Below are positions 16,347 to 23,828 of a DNA stretch of 38,757 nucleotides, piece by piece (within the stretch, counting starts at the first letter, position 1; each line of letters opens with the position of its first letter). The stretch spans positions 1 to 38,757 of the forward strand of contig DASPIL010000051.1 in assembly GCA_035629175.1 (NCBI GenBank), written 5' to 3'. This stretch comes from Verrucomicrobiia bacterium (lineage in GTDB: Bacteria > Verrucomicrobiota > Verrucomicrobiia > Limisphaerales > DASXHY01). The notes under the pieces are model-generated. The model saw only the letters and a program-made list of their open reading frames with translations. It was not told where the DNA came from and ran no database searches. The position numbers were made by a program, and so were the translations under genes.

Positions 16347-16652
16347 ATGAATCACTTCAATACTCCATTCACCAAACACACGCATATTCAACCCGCAAAA
16401 GGCTCTCAGCCTCCGGCCAAATCCGAGCGGCAACAACCGTCTCCTGCTTCTGCTCCTGCTCCTGCTCACGCGCCGAAACCTCCAGCCCCTATCAGCACCG
16501 CTGGCCGCGAGCCACAAATGCCAGCCAATTGGCGTCAGCTGGTTCCGCTTTTTTGGGGGAACGCATTTTTAGTAGGTTCGCATAATCACCTCGATCGAAA
16601 ATCTCCCCGACGACACCGACTCCGGGGCGGCGTCTCGCTGCGCTCGGGTTAG
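16347..16652 (+). CDS. Proline/alanine-rich short ORF, doubtful
   Basis: This 101-residue frame contains a low-complexity segment (PSPASAPAPAHAPKPPAPIS) encoded by repeated GCTCCT-type codons, a histidine-containing start (MNHFNTPFTKHTHIQPAKGS), and an end that loses protein-like composition. It overlaps the end of the pentapeptide gene on the other strand by four bases. It may be a fragment of a larger gene. There is no family match by eye and no clear ribosome binding site. Confidence 0.25.
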   Translation: MNHFNTPFTKHTHIQPAKGSQPPAKSERQQPSPASAPAPAHAPKPPAPISTAGREPQMPANWRQLVPLFWGNAFLVGSHNHLDRKSPRRHRLRGGVSLRSG

Positions 16653-16915
16653 GCATTTCGTTTGTAGGCATCGAAAAGCTCTGAAACCAGGATACCGCGA
16701 AATCTCATTCCAGTTGTTTCGCAGGCTTCGATCTCGACATTTGTCAGGTTTAGATTGCTGAACTTGGCGCCGCTGAAATTGATGTCGGTGAATGTGGCCT
16801 TCGACAAATTTACATTCGTGAAGGTCGCTTCCCGAAGATTCACGTCATCGAACTCAGATCGTGAGAGATCGGCGTTGATAGCTTGCAGGAGCTCCTTTGA
16901 GTTCTGAATTTTCAT
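16649..16915 (-). CDS. Small pentapeptide-repeat protein
   Basis: From ATG 16915 the 88-residue product opens MKIQNSKELLQAINADLSRS. It then shows the A(N/D)LXX-type periodicity: FDDVN LREAT FTNVN LSKAT FTDIN FSGAK FSNLN LTNVE. Such repeats fold as a right-handed square beta-helix. This is about eight pentapeptides, two turns, shorter than most family members. A non-repeat cap (TGMRFRGILVSELFDAYKR) closes the chain. The frame extends upstream to 16984, but that part (MSLRSTLPARRPLTRRSA) looks unlike protein of this family, so 16915 is preferred. Function is unknown. Confidence 0.8.
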   Translation of the reverse strand: MKIQNSKELLQAINADLSRSEFDDVNLREATFTNVNLSKATFTDINFSGAKFSNLNLTNVEIEACETTGMRFRGILVSELFDAYKRNA

Positions 16916-17336
16916 GATCGTAAAAAGTTTTGCCGAACGTCTAGTCAGCGGCCGTCGGGCCGGGAGCGTGGAGCGCAGTGACAATACTCAAGTCGTCGGT
17001 CATCACCGCCTTTCGGTCCGGAGCCCGGTTTGCCGTTGCCGCGCGCTGAAGAGTATCGGAGCACCCCCTTCGCGTGCAGCTTAAAAATCAGTCTCACAAT
17101 CACATCTAACGCCTCAAAACAAGATCCTACTGAACCGGTGAAATCGATTCGAGGCGGTCGTCACCAGCAGGGTTATGGGCAAGAAATGCCGTATTGTCAT
17201 CGACGGTGGCAAACCGGGCATTACTTCCCGTTTTCTTAAAACTTCGTCCAATATTCCAAAAGAAGCTTCTTTCCCGAATCCAGCGCGGGATAGCGAACGG
17301 CGGAGCCATTGGTCTCCTCGAGGCTCGGAAGAGATT

Positions 17337-17367
17337 AACCACGAATGGCACTAATCACACGAAAATC
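17337..17367. repeat. Inverted copy of the spacer motif found in the tandem duplication
   Basis: AACCACGAATGGCACTAATC followed by ACACGAAAATC is the reverse complement, with a few mismatches, of the motif at 17799-17828 and 18024-18053 (GATTTCGTGTGGTTAGTGTG, then ATTCGTGGTT). It is therefore the third and inverted copy within about 700 bp. Confidence 0.75.
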
Positions 17368-17712
17368 GCCTTTGCGTTAAGGAACAGAGTTTAACCACGC
17401 AAACCGCGTTTAGCGAAGTACACGAATTTTCACAAATTCCAGAGGAAAACTTTAAACGGATCAACACGGATTCTCAAACCAAGCTCTGAAACGCTGAAAA
17501 CTGAAAGCCATGTCGCTCAGGACAACTAGCGCCGAACGAATATCCGCGCCAGCCGGCATTTGAGCTTTAAGCCGACTGCAAGTCGGCGCTCCGAGATCGT
17601 GCGCGTAAAACACCTCACCCACATTCCCGGCTTTTGCGTGGGGTTATTTGTTTGACTGCCGTTCGGATGCAGGATCTGAGACCTCTGCTATCTCTGCGTG
17701 CTCCTGTTCAAT

Positions 17713-17910
17713 GCTTTTGCGTGAAGTGCTCGGGTTCGCGTTGATTCGACACGGGAAGCCAAACGGGTTTACGCGAATTTTCACAAATTTCTGCTGCCGA
17801 TTTCGTGTGGTTAGTGTGATTCGTGGTTTTCTAATTCTCTACTGACCCGTGGGAACGCGGACTTTTGAACAGGAGGACGCAGAGATAGCAGAGGAAGACG
17901 ATTGGGCAAA
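17713..17910. repeat. Tandem duplication, copy A (about 198 bp)
   Basis: Copy A begins GCTTTTGCGTGAAGTGCTCG and ends GAAGACGATTGGGCAAA. It is followed directly by copy B, which has the same order of blocks: GTTCGCGTTGATTCG, CTGCTGCCGATTTCGTGTGG, TTCTAATTCTCTACTGACCC, GTGGGAACGCGGACTTTTGA. The two copies are near identical apart from scattered changes and the insertion in copy B. Confidence 0.88.
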
Positions 17911-18136
17911 GCTTTGCGTGAAGTGTTCGGGTTCGCGTTGATTCGAAAAGGGAGCCAAACGGCGTTTACGCGAATTACGCGAATTACGCGAATTACGCGA
18001 ATTTGCGCGAATTGCCTGCTGCCGATTTCGTGTGGTTGGTGTGATTCGTGGTTTTCTAATTCTCTACTGACCCGTGGGAACGCGGACTTTTGAACAGCAG
18101 GACGCAGGGATGGCGGAGGAAGGCGATTGGGCGAGG
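17911..18136. repeat. Tandem duplication, copy B (about 226 bp), with 9-bp expansion
   Basis: Copy B repeats copy A but is longer by a run of the 9-mer ACGCGAATT, present four times in succession at 17968-18003. Copy A has a single related unit (ACGCGAATTTTCACAAATT). Copy B ends 80 bp before the GTG of mqnC, so it may contain or displace that gene's promoter. Confidence 0.88.
17968..18003. repeat. Microsatellite: four perfect ACGCGAATT units
   Basis: Four head-to-tail copies of a 9-bp unit occupy 36 bp, followed by a degenerate fifth unit (TGCGCGAATT). The unit number could vary between strains by replication slippage. Confidence 0.9.
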
Positions 18137-18215
18137 GAGAAGACTTCCATTGGAGTGCGCCCGGCGACGGCTCCGCTGCCTTGTTTACACGCAAGGGTTC
18201 CAGTATTGTTCCCCC

Positions 18216-19343
18216 GTGATTCACGACGCGTCATTGGATGAACTCCTGCAGAAGGTGTGGGACGGCGGGCGCATCAGCCAGGCAGAAGCGCTGCGTCTGT
18301 CCTCGCTCCCACTGGAAGAGCTGGGCGCGCTCGCAGACCGCCGCCGCCAATTGGCGCGCGCGACGGCTTACGACGGCCGTGGAAACGACATCGTCACCTA
18401 CATCGTCGACCGCAACATCAACTATACAAACGTCTGCAACGTCTATTGCAAGTTCTGCGCGTTTTACCGCACTGAGAAGGACCACGACGCGTATGTGATT
18501 TCAATGGATGAGCTCGATCAGAAAATCGATGAAACGATTGCTTTGGGAGGGACGCAGATTCTCATGCAGGGCGGGCATCATCCGAAGCTGACCAAGCAGT
18601 GGTACCTGGATCTGCTGTCACACATTCGGAATAAGTTCCCGCAGGTCAATATCCACGGGTTCAGCCCGAGCGAATTCATCCATTTCCGCGAAGTTTTTGG
18701 TGAGCCATTGGAGAAAATCATCAGCGACTTTCGTGCTGCAGGACTGGGATCCATCCCAGGAGGCGGCGGCGAGATCCTTGTCGATCGTGTGCGCAAACGC
18801 ATTTCACCTCTGAAGGCGATGAGCGATGACTGGCTTGAGGTGATGGATATCGCGCATCAACTTGGCCTCAGTTCGTCGGCCACGATGATGTTCGGCCACG
18901 TGGAAACGATGCAGGATCGAATCGAGCACCTCGACCGGCTGCGCCAGCAGCAGGACAACTCACAGCAGCGGCAGGCGCAATCCGGGCACGAGGGACAGTG
19001 CGCCGCGTTCACCGCGTTCATAGCGTGGACGTTTCAGGCGGAGCACACCAAGCTCAAGGCGCCCACGGCAGGCGCACACGAATATCTGAAGACTCAGGCG
19101 CTCTCCCGAATTTACCTCGACAATTTTCCAAGCGTGCAAAGTTCATGGGTCACCCAGGGATTGGAAATCGGCCAGGTCGCGTTGAAATTTGGCGCGAACG
19201 ACCTTGGCAGCATCATGATTGAAGAGAACGTGGTCTCCCAGGCGGGGACAACTTTCCGAATGACGGTTCCTGACATGCAGCGGTTGATTCGCGACGCCGG
19301 ATATGAGCCGCGTCAGCGCGATAACTGGTATCGGTTGCTGTAA
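18216..19343 (+). CDS. mqnC: Cyclic dehypoxanthinyl futalosine synthase
   Basis: MqnC is a radical SAM enzyme of the futalosine route to menaquinone, cyclising dehypoxanthine futalosine. Counting from GTG 18216 (375 residues), the [4Fe-4S] ligands are Cys74, Cys78 and Cys81 in the diagnostic block VDRNINYTNVCNVYCKFCAF. Further family motifs are GGTQILMQGGHHP, IHGFSPSEFIHF, GLGSIPGGGGEILVDRVR and SATMMFGHVET. The end, LIRDAGYEPRQRDNWYRLL, is typical. The frame extends back to 18090, but that part lies in repeat B, and VIHDASLDELLQKV aligns with homologue starts, so GTG 18216 is chosen. A glutamine-rich segment (about residues 245-262, QQQDNSQQRQAQSGHEGQ) sits where homologues have a short LQD-type link before FTAFIAWTFQ. 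A glycosyltransferase follows after 12 bp. Confidence 0.95.
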   Translation: MIHDASLDELLQKVWDGGRISQAEALRLSSLPLEELGALADRRRQLARATAYDGRGNDIVTYIVDRNINYTNVCNVYCKFCAFYRTEKDHDAYVISMDELDQKIDETIALGGTQILMQGGHHPKLTKQWYLDLLSHIRNKFPQVNIHGFSPSEFIHFREVFGEPLEKIISDFRAAGLGSIPGGGGEILVDRVRKRISPLKAMSDDWLEVMDIAHQLGLSSSATMMFGHVETMQDRIEHLDRLRQQQDNSQQRQAQSGHEGQCAAFTAFIAWTFQAEHTKLKAPTAGAHEYLKTQALSRIYLDNFPSVQSSWVTQGLEIGQVALKFGANDLGSIMIEENVVSQAGTTFRMTVPDMQRLIRDAGYEPRQRDNWYRLL

Positions 19344-19355
19344 CCCGCAATCGAA

Positions 19356-20090
19356 ATGCCTGAATCGGCTCCCGAACTCAGCTTCGTGATTCCCTGCCAC
19401 AACGAGGAAGGGAATCTGCGCCCGCTTGTTACTGCGATTCGTAGCGCCACAGAACCTCTGCAACGATCGTTCGAAATCATTGTCACCGACGATTTCAGCA
19501 CCGACAGGTCATGGGCTGTTCTCCAGGAACTGGGCCGCGAGGACGGGCGGGTCCGAGGTTTGAAGTTCGCGCACAACTGCGGGCAGTCAGCGGCCATGTT
19601 TGCCGGGATGCGGGCGGCGCGTGGAAGATACATCATCACGCTCGATGCTGACCTGCAGAACGATCCACGGGACATCCCGCTGCTGCTGGCTGGCTTGGAC
19701 AAGGCGGACTGCGTTTGCGGAACACGCGTCGAGGCGCGGAGCCAGGGGGACGGGTTCGTGCGCATTGCTTCTTCGCGCATCGCCAACTGGATTCGCAACC
19801 AGCTTTCTGGCGAAACAATCAGCGACGCCGGGTGTTGCTTCCGCGCGTTCAAAAGGGAATGCGTTCAGGAGCTTAAATTCTTCAAGGGCATGCACCGCTT
19901 CCTGCCGACGCTCTTCAAAATCGACGGGTTCACCGTCACAGAAATTCCCATTCGCCACAATCCGCGCGCGAGCGGCCAGGCTCATTATGGCGTATGGAAT
20001 CGGCTGTTCGCATCCTTCTACGATCTGCTGGCGGTTCGCTGGATGAAGAAGCGTATGTTTCGCTACAAAGTCGCGGAGACGTTGAACTGA
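19356..20090 (+). CDS. Family 2 glycosyltransferase (polyprenyl-phosphate sugar transferase-like)
   Basis: The 244-residue GT-A enzyme starts LSFVIPCHNEEGNLRPLV and has FEIIVTDDFSTDRSWAVL and the metal/nucleotide-binding block GRYIITLDADLQNDPRDIPL. It continues with GTRVEARSQGDGFVRIASSR and DAGCCFRAFKREC, ending HNPRASGQAHYGVWNRLFAS. This order matches dolichol/undecaprenyl-phosphate mannosyl- or glucosyltransferases (DPM1 or GtrB/YkcC type). It lacks the C-terminal membrane helices found in GtrB-like forms, so it is of the short DPM1-like type or works with another membrane protein. ATG 19356 lies 12 bp after mqnC, so translation may be coupled. The sugar and acceptor are unknown. Confidence 0.9.
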   Translation: MPESAPELSFVIPCHNEEGNLRPLVTAIRSATEPLQRSFEIIVTDDFSTDRSWAVLQELGREDGRVRGLKFAHNCGQSAAMFAGMRAARGRYIITLDADLQNDPRDIPLLLAGLDKADCVCGTRVEARSQGDGFVRIASSRIANWIRNQLSGETISDAGCCFRAFKRECVQELKFFKGMHRFLPTLFKIDGFTVTEIPIRHNPRASGQAHYGVWNRLFASFYDLLAVRWMKKRMFRYKVAETLN

Positions 20091-20099
20091 AGCATTTGA

Positions 20100-20831
20100 T
20101 TACTGCCCGCCGCCAAAGACATTTTCGAGAATCACTTCCTTGGTTTTCCAGACCAGCGCCATGGTTATGGAGAGCGGCAGCAGAACGAGCAGGCAGGTTA
20201 AAACCCACACCACCCACGCACTCCTGATACCGAGGTTGGGAATGATGTTTTGTTGCGACAGCAGATCCACGTCCGCGGGCAGGTGCGGAATCTCAGGAAA
20301 GATCTGAACCAAAACACGCGCTACGATCACATAGGTTCCGAGAATGGTTATCAGCGCGATCAGGAGATTCCGATTGAGGGCGGTATAGTGCTTCATTTCC
20401 GTGCGCAAGGCCTCGTCGGGAAGCATGGCCCCCAGCCGCAACAACACGTGATTTAACGTGAAGAGAAACAGCAGCGCGGAAAACCCCAGCACCCAGACCA
20501 TGATGGAATAGAACGGTTTCTCCGGAAGCTGATGAAACCAGAACAAAAACGGACTCAGGCCGCAATTCACCAGCGCAAGCAATTGAGCGCGCTCCAGCAC
20601 AGTCCGCCATGGACGCTCCTGCCGTTGGAATGCACCCAGTTGAAACAGACCGAACAGCAGCAAGCCGGTGACGAGCAGCAATGGCAGCACTCCGTAGGCG
20701 CGAAACCATCCGGCACTCGCGGTCCCCACGCAGACGATCAAAGCCAGAGGAAGTCCCCAAAACAACGCTGACAGTCCGCGAACCAATCGGCCCAGGGACC
20801 GCAGGAGTTCAGGGTTCGGAGCAGCGGGCAT
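20100..20831 (-). CDS. Polytopic membrane protein of unknown function
   Basis: The 243-residue protein has about six hydrophobic segments: GLSALFWGLPLALIVCVGTA, AYGVLPLLLVTGLLLFGLF, AQLLALVNCGLSPFLFW, MVWVLGFSALLFLFTLNHVL, LLIALITILGTYVIVARVLV and WVVWVLTCLLVLLPLSITMA. A cytoplasmic-looking stretch (RLGAMLPDEALRTEMKHYTA) sits in the middle. I recognise no family or catalytic residue. It is convergent with the glycosyltransferase gene (10 bp between stops) and divergently placed from nothing obvious; speA on the same strand lies upstream with a 67-bp gap, so read-through is possible. The start is ATG 20831. Confidence 0.8.
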   Translation of the reverse strand: MPAAPNPELLRSLGRLVRGLSALFWGLPLALIVCVGTASAGWFRAYGVLPLLLVTGLLLFGLFQLGAFQRQERPWRTVLERAQLLALVNCGLSPFLFWFHQLPEKPFYSIMVWVLGFSALLFLFTLNHVLLRLGAMLPDEALRTEMKHYTALNRNLLIALITILGTYVIVARVLVQIFPEIPHLPADVDLLSQQNIIPNLGIRSAWVVWVLTCLLVLLPLSITMALVWKTKEVILENVFGGGQ

Positions 20832-20898
20832 GCAGTGCGGCCGGATCGTTCGCTATGCGTGAGCAGTTGGTTTCAAAGTGAGAACACGACATTCCCGT

Positions 20899-22863
20899 TC
20901 ATTGGCCATTGGGGGCCTTCATGTCGAACGAGAGATACGTATATTCCTTCAATCCTTTTTCGTAATCATCGAGCAACCGCATGGCTTCCGAAGGTTTCAT
21001 GCGATCGGATTTGATCGCTTCGTCGACCTGCGCCTTCATCTGCCGTTGCAATTCCTTTTCGTCGTACTGCACCGAGGCGAGCGCCTGCACGATGGTGGTC
21101 CCCTCGATGATTTCCTCAACGTAGTACCCGGCCGCCTCGTCAGGATCCATGAACACGTGAACCTCGTTGACACGTCCGAACAAATTGTGAAGGTCACCCA
21201 TGATGTCCTGATAGGCGCCCATAAGGAAAAATCCGAGATAGTAGGGCTCCACCATCCCGCCGCCATTGATGTTCAACTGATGGAGCGGGAGCGTGTCGCG
21301 CACGTCGCGCAAATCAATGAACTTGTTCACCTGGCCATCGGAATCGCACGTAATATCAACCAGCGTAGCTTCCCGCGTCGGTTGCTCGTTCAGCCGGCTG
21401 ATGGGCATGATCGGAAACAATTGTCCGAGCGCCCAGTGATCCAGCAGGGACTGGAATACCGAAAAATTACACAGGTACTGGTCACCAAGGCTGTCTTCGA
21501 GCTTCCGGATTTCCTCGGGAATGTAAGCCTGCCCCTTGAACGTGTTTACCACTGCCAGGCTGATTTCCCAATAGAGGTTCTCGATCTTCGCCTTCTCTGG
21601 AAGGTCCATCATGCCAAGCGTGAACATGTGCTGCGCGTCGTCGCGGCGCTCGAGGGAATCGTGATACGCCTCGAGCTTGTTCAGCTTTGCGAGGTTCTTC
21701 CGAATGTCCAACAACTCCTTGACGAGTGGGTGCTCGTTCTCGCCGTACTTGAAAAAATCGCCAGGCCTGATTTTTTCAATCGACCCAAACACCTCGACAA
21801 TCAGCACGCTGTGATGGGCTACGATCGCGCGGCCACTCTCACTGATGATATCGGGATGCGGCACTTTCTCCGTGTTACAGACATCGGCGATGTAATACAC
21901 GATGTCGTTCGTATATTCCTGCAGCGTGTAGTTCGTGGAACTGTCGAACGCCGAGCGGCTGCCGTCGTAATCGACTCCCAAGCCGCCGCCAACATCCAGG
22001 TACTGAATCTGGAAGCCCATCTTGTAGAGCTTGGCGTAGAGCCGCGCGGCTTCCTGGACGGCTTTCTTGACGGTTAAAATATCCGGAACCTGGGAACCGA
22101 TATGGAAGTGCAGGAGCTTCAGGCAGTGCCCGAGGTTCTCCGATTTCAACATTTCAATCGCCGCCAGGATTTCCGCCGTGCTGAGGCCGAACTTCGCATT
22201 TTCGCCGCCGCTTTCGGCCCATCGTCCCGCTCCCTTGCTGAGCAGTCGCGCACGCACGCCGATCATCGGCTCGACCCCGAGTTGCTTGGAGACGTTGATG
22301 ATTTGGCGAAGTTCCTCGAGCTTCTCGACAACCATGATGACCTTGCGGCCGAGCTTTGTGCCGAGCAGCGCCATGCGGATGAAGCTGGAGTCCTTGTAGC
22401 CGTTGCAGATGATGAGACTGCCCATCTGGTTCTGAAGTGCCAAACCCGCAAACAATTCAGGTTTGCTCCCGACTTCGAGGCCGAAATCAAATGGCTTTCC
22501 CGCATCGAGGATTTCCTCCACGACCTCCCGCAGCTGGTTGACCTTGATCGGAAAAACGCCGCGGTAGCGCCCCTGGTAACTGAACTCCGTGATGGAGGTG
22601 CGAAAGGCACGATTGATCGACTCCACACGGTGACGAAGAATGTCTTGAAAGCGAATGAGCAACGGGAACTTGAGGCCTCGTCCCTTGGCTTCCTCGATCA
22701 CATCGGTGATGTCAACCGCCGAGCCGTTCTCCTGCTGAGGAGTGGCAACGACGTGACCCGCGTCATTGATGTCGAAGTATTTCGCTCCCCAGCGATGTAC
22801 GTTGTACAAGTTGCGGGCATCCTGGATCGTCCAGGCGGCGTTGGCCTCAGGTGGATTGCTCAT
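20899..22863 (-). CDS. speA: Biosynthetic arginine decarboxylase
   Basis: SpeA converts arginine to agmatine, the first step of the arginine route to putrescine and spermidine. It is a fold-III PLP enzyme. The 654-residue length fits the family. It starts WTIQDARNLYNVHRWGAKYF and contains YQGRYRGVFPIKVNQLREVV with the PLP lysine, then DFGLEVGSKPELFAGLAL, LLHFHIGSQVPDILTVKKAV, LDVGGGLGVDYDGS, ISESGRAIVAHHSVLIVEV and CDSDGQVNKFIDLRD. The substrate-side block YLGFFLMGAYQDIMGDLHNL is intact, as is the end YEKGLKEYTYLSFDM. It is separated from sufC by a terminator and has its own start region at 22864-22950. No agmatinase or agmatine deiminase gene is in the window. Confidence 0.97.
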   Translation of the reverse strand: MSNPPEANAAWTIQDARNLYNVHRWGAKYFDINDAGHVVATPQQENGSAVDITDVIEEAKGRGLKFPLLIRFQDILRHRVESINRAFRTSITEFSYQGRYRGVFPIKVNQLREVVEEILDAGKPFDFGLEVGSKPELFAGLALQNQMGSLIICNGYKDSSFIRMALLGTKLGRKVIMVVEKLEELRQIINVSKQLGVEPMIGVRARLLSKGAGRWAESGGENAKFGLSTAEILAAIEMLKSENLGHCLKLLHFHIGSQVPDILTVKKAVQEAARLYAKLYKMGFQIQYLDVGGGLGVDYDGSRSAFDSSTNYTLQEYTNDIVYYIADVCNTEKVPHPDIISESGRAIVAHHSVLIVEVFGSIEKIRPGDFFKYGENEHPLVKELLDIRKNLAKLNKLEAYHDSLERRDDAQHMFTLGMMDLPEKAKIENLYWEISLAVVNTFKGQAYIPEEIRKLEDSLGDQYLCNFSVFQSLLDHWALGQLFPIMPISRLNEQPTREATLVDITCDSDGQVNKFIDLRDVRDTLPLHQLNINGGGMVEPYYLGFFLMGAYQDIMGDLHNLFGRVNEVHVFMDPDEAAGYYVEEIIEGTTIVQALASVQYDEKELQRQMKAQVDEAIKSDRMKPSEAMRLLDDYEKGLKEYTYLSFDMKAPNGQ

Positions 22864-22950
22864 CGCGATTCAACGCAGCGCACTATAGAAGGAAGCGGGG
22901 TTATTTCAACAAGATGAATGAAAATTCTGTTTTGCTGGAGCATGGCCGCA

Positions 22951-22984
22951 AAGCAAAACCCTCACCGCGACAATGCGGTGAGGG
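22951..22984 (-). terminator. Rho-independent terminator after sufC
   Basis: A 10-bp perfect stem, CCCTCACCGC at 22959-22968 and GCGGTGAGGG at 22975-22984, has a 6-base loop. Read on the minus strand it is followed by TTTTGCTTTGC. It lies about 60 bp after the sufC stop and separates the SUF operon from speA. Confidence 0.9.
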
Positions 22985-23047
22985 TCGGAAATAGAGCGGG
23001 CATCCCAAACACGTGAGTTGTGTGTTGCGGCAGCCCCTGCGCGGCGC

Positions 23048-23821
23048 CTATGCGGGAACAGCTGCCGGCTTCGCCGTGATCCAGTCGTATCCCCGGGATT
23101 CCAGTTCAAACGCGAGTTCCTTGTTTCCCGATTTGACGATGCGCCCATCGACCAGCACGTGAACGAAATCAGGCACGATGTAATTCAGCAGGCGCTGATA
23201 GTGCGTGATGACGAGCTGAGAATTGTCCGGGCGTTTCAGCTTGTTCACTCCCTCTGAAACAACCTTCAGCGCGTCGATATCGAGGCCCGAGTCCGTTTCG
23301 TCGAGGATGGCGAGTTTCGGTTCGAGCACGGCCATCTGGAATATTTCGGCGCGTTTCTTTTCGCCACCGGAAAATCCCTCGTTCACGGAACGCTTGAGCA
23401 GGTCATCCTTGAGCTCGAGCAATTTCATTTTCTCCTTCACGAGCGCCAGGAACTCCATGGCATCGAGCTCGGGCATTCCCTTATGTTTCCGCACTTCATT
23501 CAATGCGGCCTTCAGGAAATAGGTGCTGTTCACTCCGGGAATTTCGACCGGGTATTGAAACGCGAGGAAAAGTCCTTCGCGCGCGCGTTCCTCGGGATCC
23601 AGATCCAGAAGATCCTTGCCCTGATACAACACCTCGCCACCCGAAATGTCGTATCCATCACGCCCGGCGAGCACCGCCGCAAGTGTGCTTTTTCCGCTGC
23701 CGTTCGGCCCCATCACGGCATGCACTTCGCCGGGATGAACAGTGAGGCTGACACCCTTTAAGATTTGCTTTCCCTCTACGCCCGCGCTGAGGTTTTTGAT
23801 TTCAAGAATTGGATTGCTCAT
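23048..23821 (-). CDS. sufC: SufC, Fe-S cluster assembly ATPase
   Basis: SufC is the soluble ABC ATPase of the SUF Fe-S scaffold. The 257-residue product has the Walker A motif GPNGSGKSTLAAVLAG, a Q-loop region (GLFLAFQYPVEIPGV), the signature FSGGEKKRAEIFQMAV, Walker B LAILDETDSGLDIDALKVV and the H-loop LVITHYQRLL. The aspartate-rich DETDSGLDID block is the SufC-specific form. It begins 7 bp after the sufB stop, so they are cotranscribed. In many bacteria sufD and sufS follow; here a terminator follows instead and the next gene is speA. SufC must pair with SufB alone or with a SufD encoded elsewhere. Confidence 0.97.
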   Translation of the reverse strand: MSNPILEIKNLSAGVEGKQILKGVSLTVHPGEVHAVMGPNGSGKSTLAAVLAGRDGYDISGGEVLYQGKDLLDLDPEERAREGLFLAFQYPVEIPGVNSTYFLKAALNEVRKHKGMPELDAMEFLALVKEKMKLLELKDDLLKRSVNEGFSGGEKKRAEIFQMAVLEPKLAILDETDSGLDIDALKVVSEGVNKLKRPDNSQLVITHYQRLLNYIVPDFVHVLVDGRIVKSGNKELAFELESRGYDWITAKPAAVPA

Positions 23822-23828
23822 TTGAAAA

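Larger units (their letters stand above)
16916..18215. other. 1.3-kb region without a supported gene, rich in repeats
   Basis: The stretch between the pentapeptide gene and mqnC holds no convincing ORF. It contains the inverted motif at 17337-17367, a hairpin at 17571-17587 (GCCGACT-GCA-AGTCGGC) and the tandem duplication described separately. One minus-strand frame around 17127-17220 reads GSNARFATVDDNTAFLAHNP and could be a protein tail, but nothing supports it further. Sequence similar to the 'ACGAATxxCACxxAATCACACGAA' type is a familiar spacer in verrucomicrobial genomes. Confidence 0.7.

Noticed and set aside
17968-18003. CRISPR-like short direct repeats
   Set aside because: The units are 9 bp, contiguous and without spacers, so this is a microsatellite.
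18090-18215. N-terminal extension of mqnC from ATG 18090
   Set aside because: These 42 codons fall largely in tandem repeat B and have no counterpart in the family. GTG 18216 fits better.
14267-18215. tRNA, tmRNA or other structural RNA genes in the low-density region
   Set aside because: No T-loop-like or acceptor-stem pattern was found by eye. The hairpins seen are simple and isolated.
20878-22077. 399-residue plus-strand ORF opposite speA
   Set aside because: It is the antisense shadow of speA, whose family motifs are unambiguous. The ORF has no ribosome binding site or family features.
22102-22917. 271-residue plus-strand ORF, also opposite speA
   Set aside because: Same reason: a long open antisense frame caused by high-GC codon use in a real gene.
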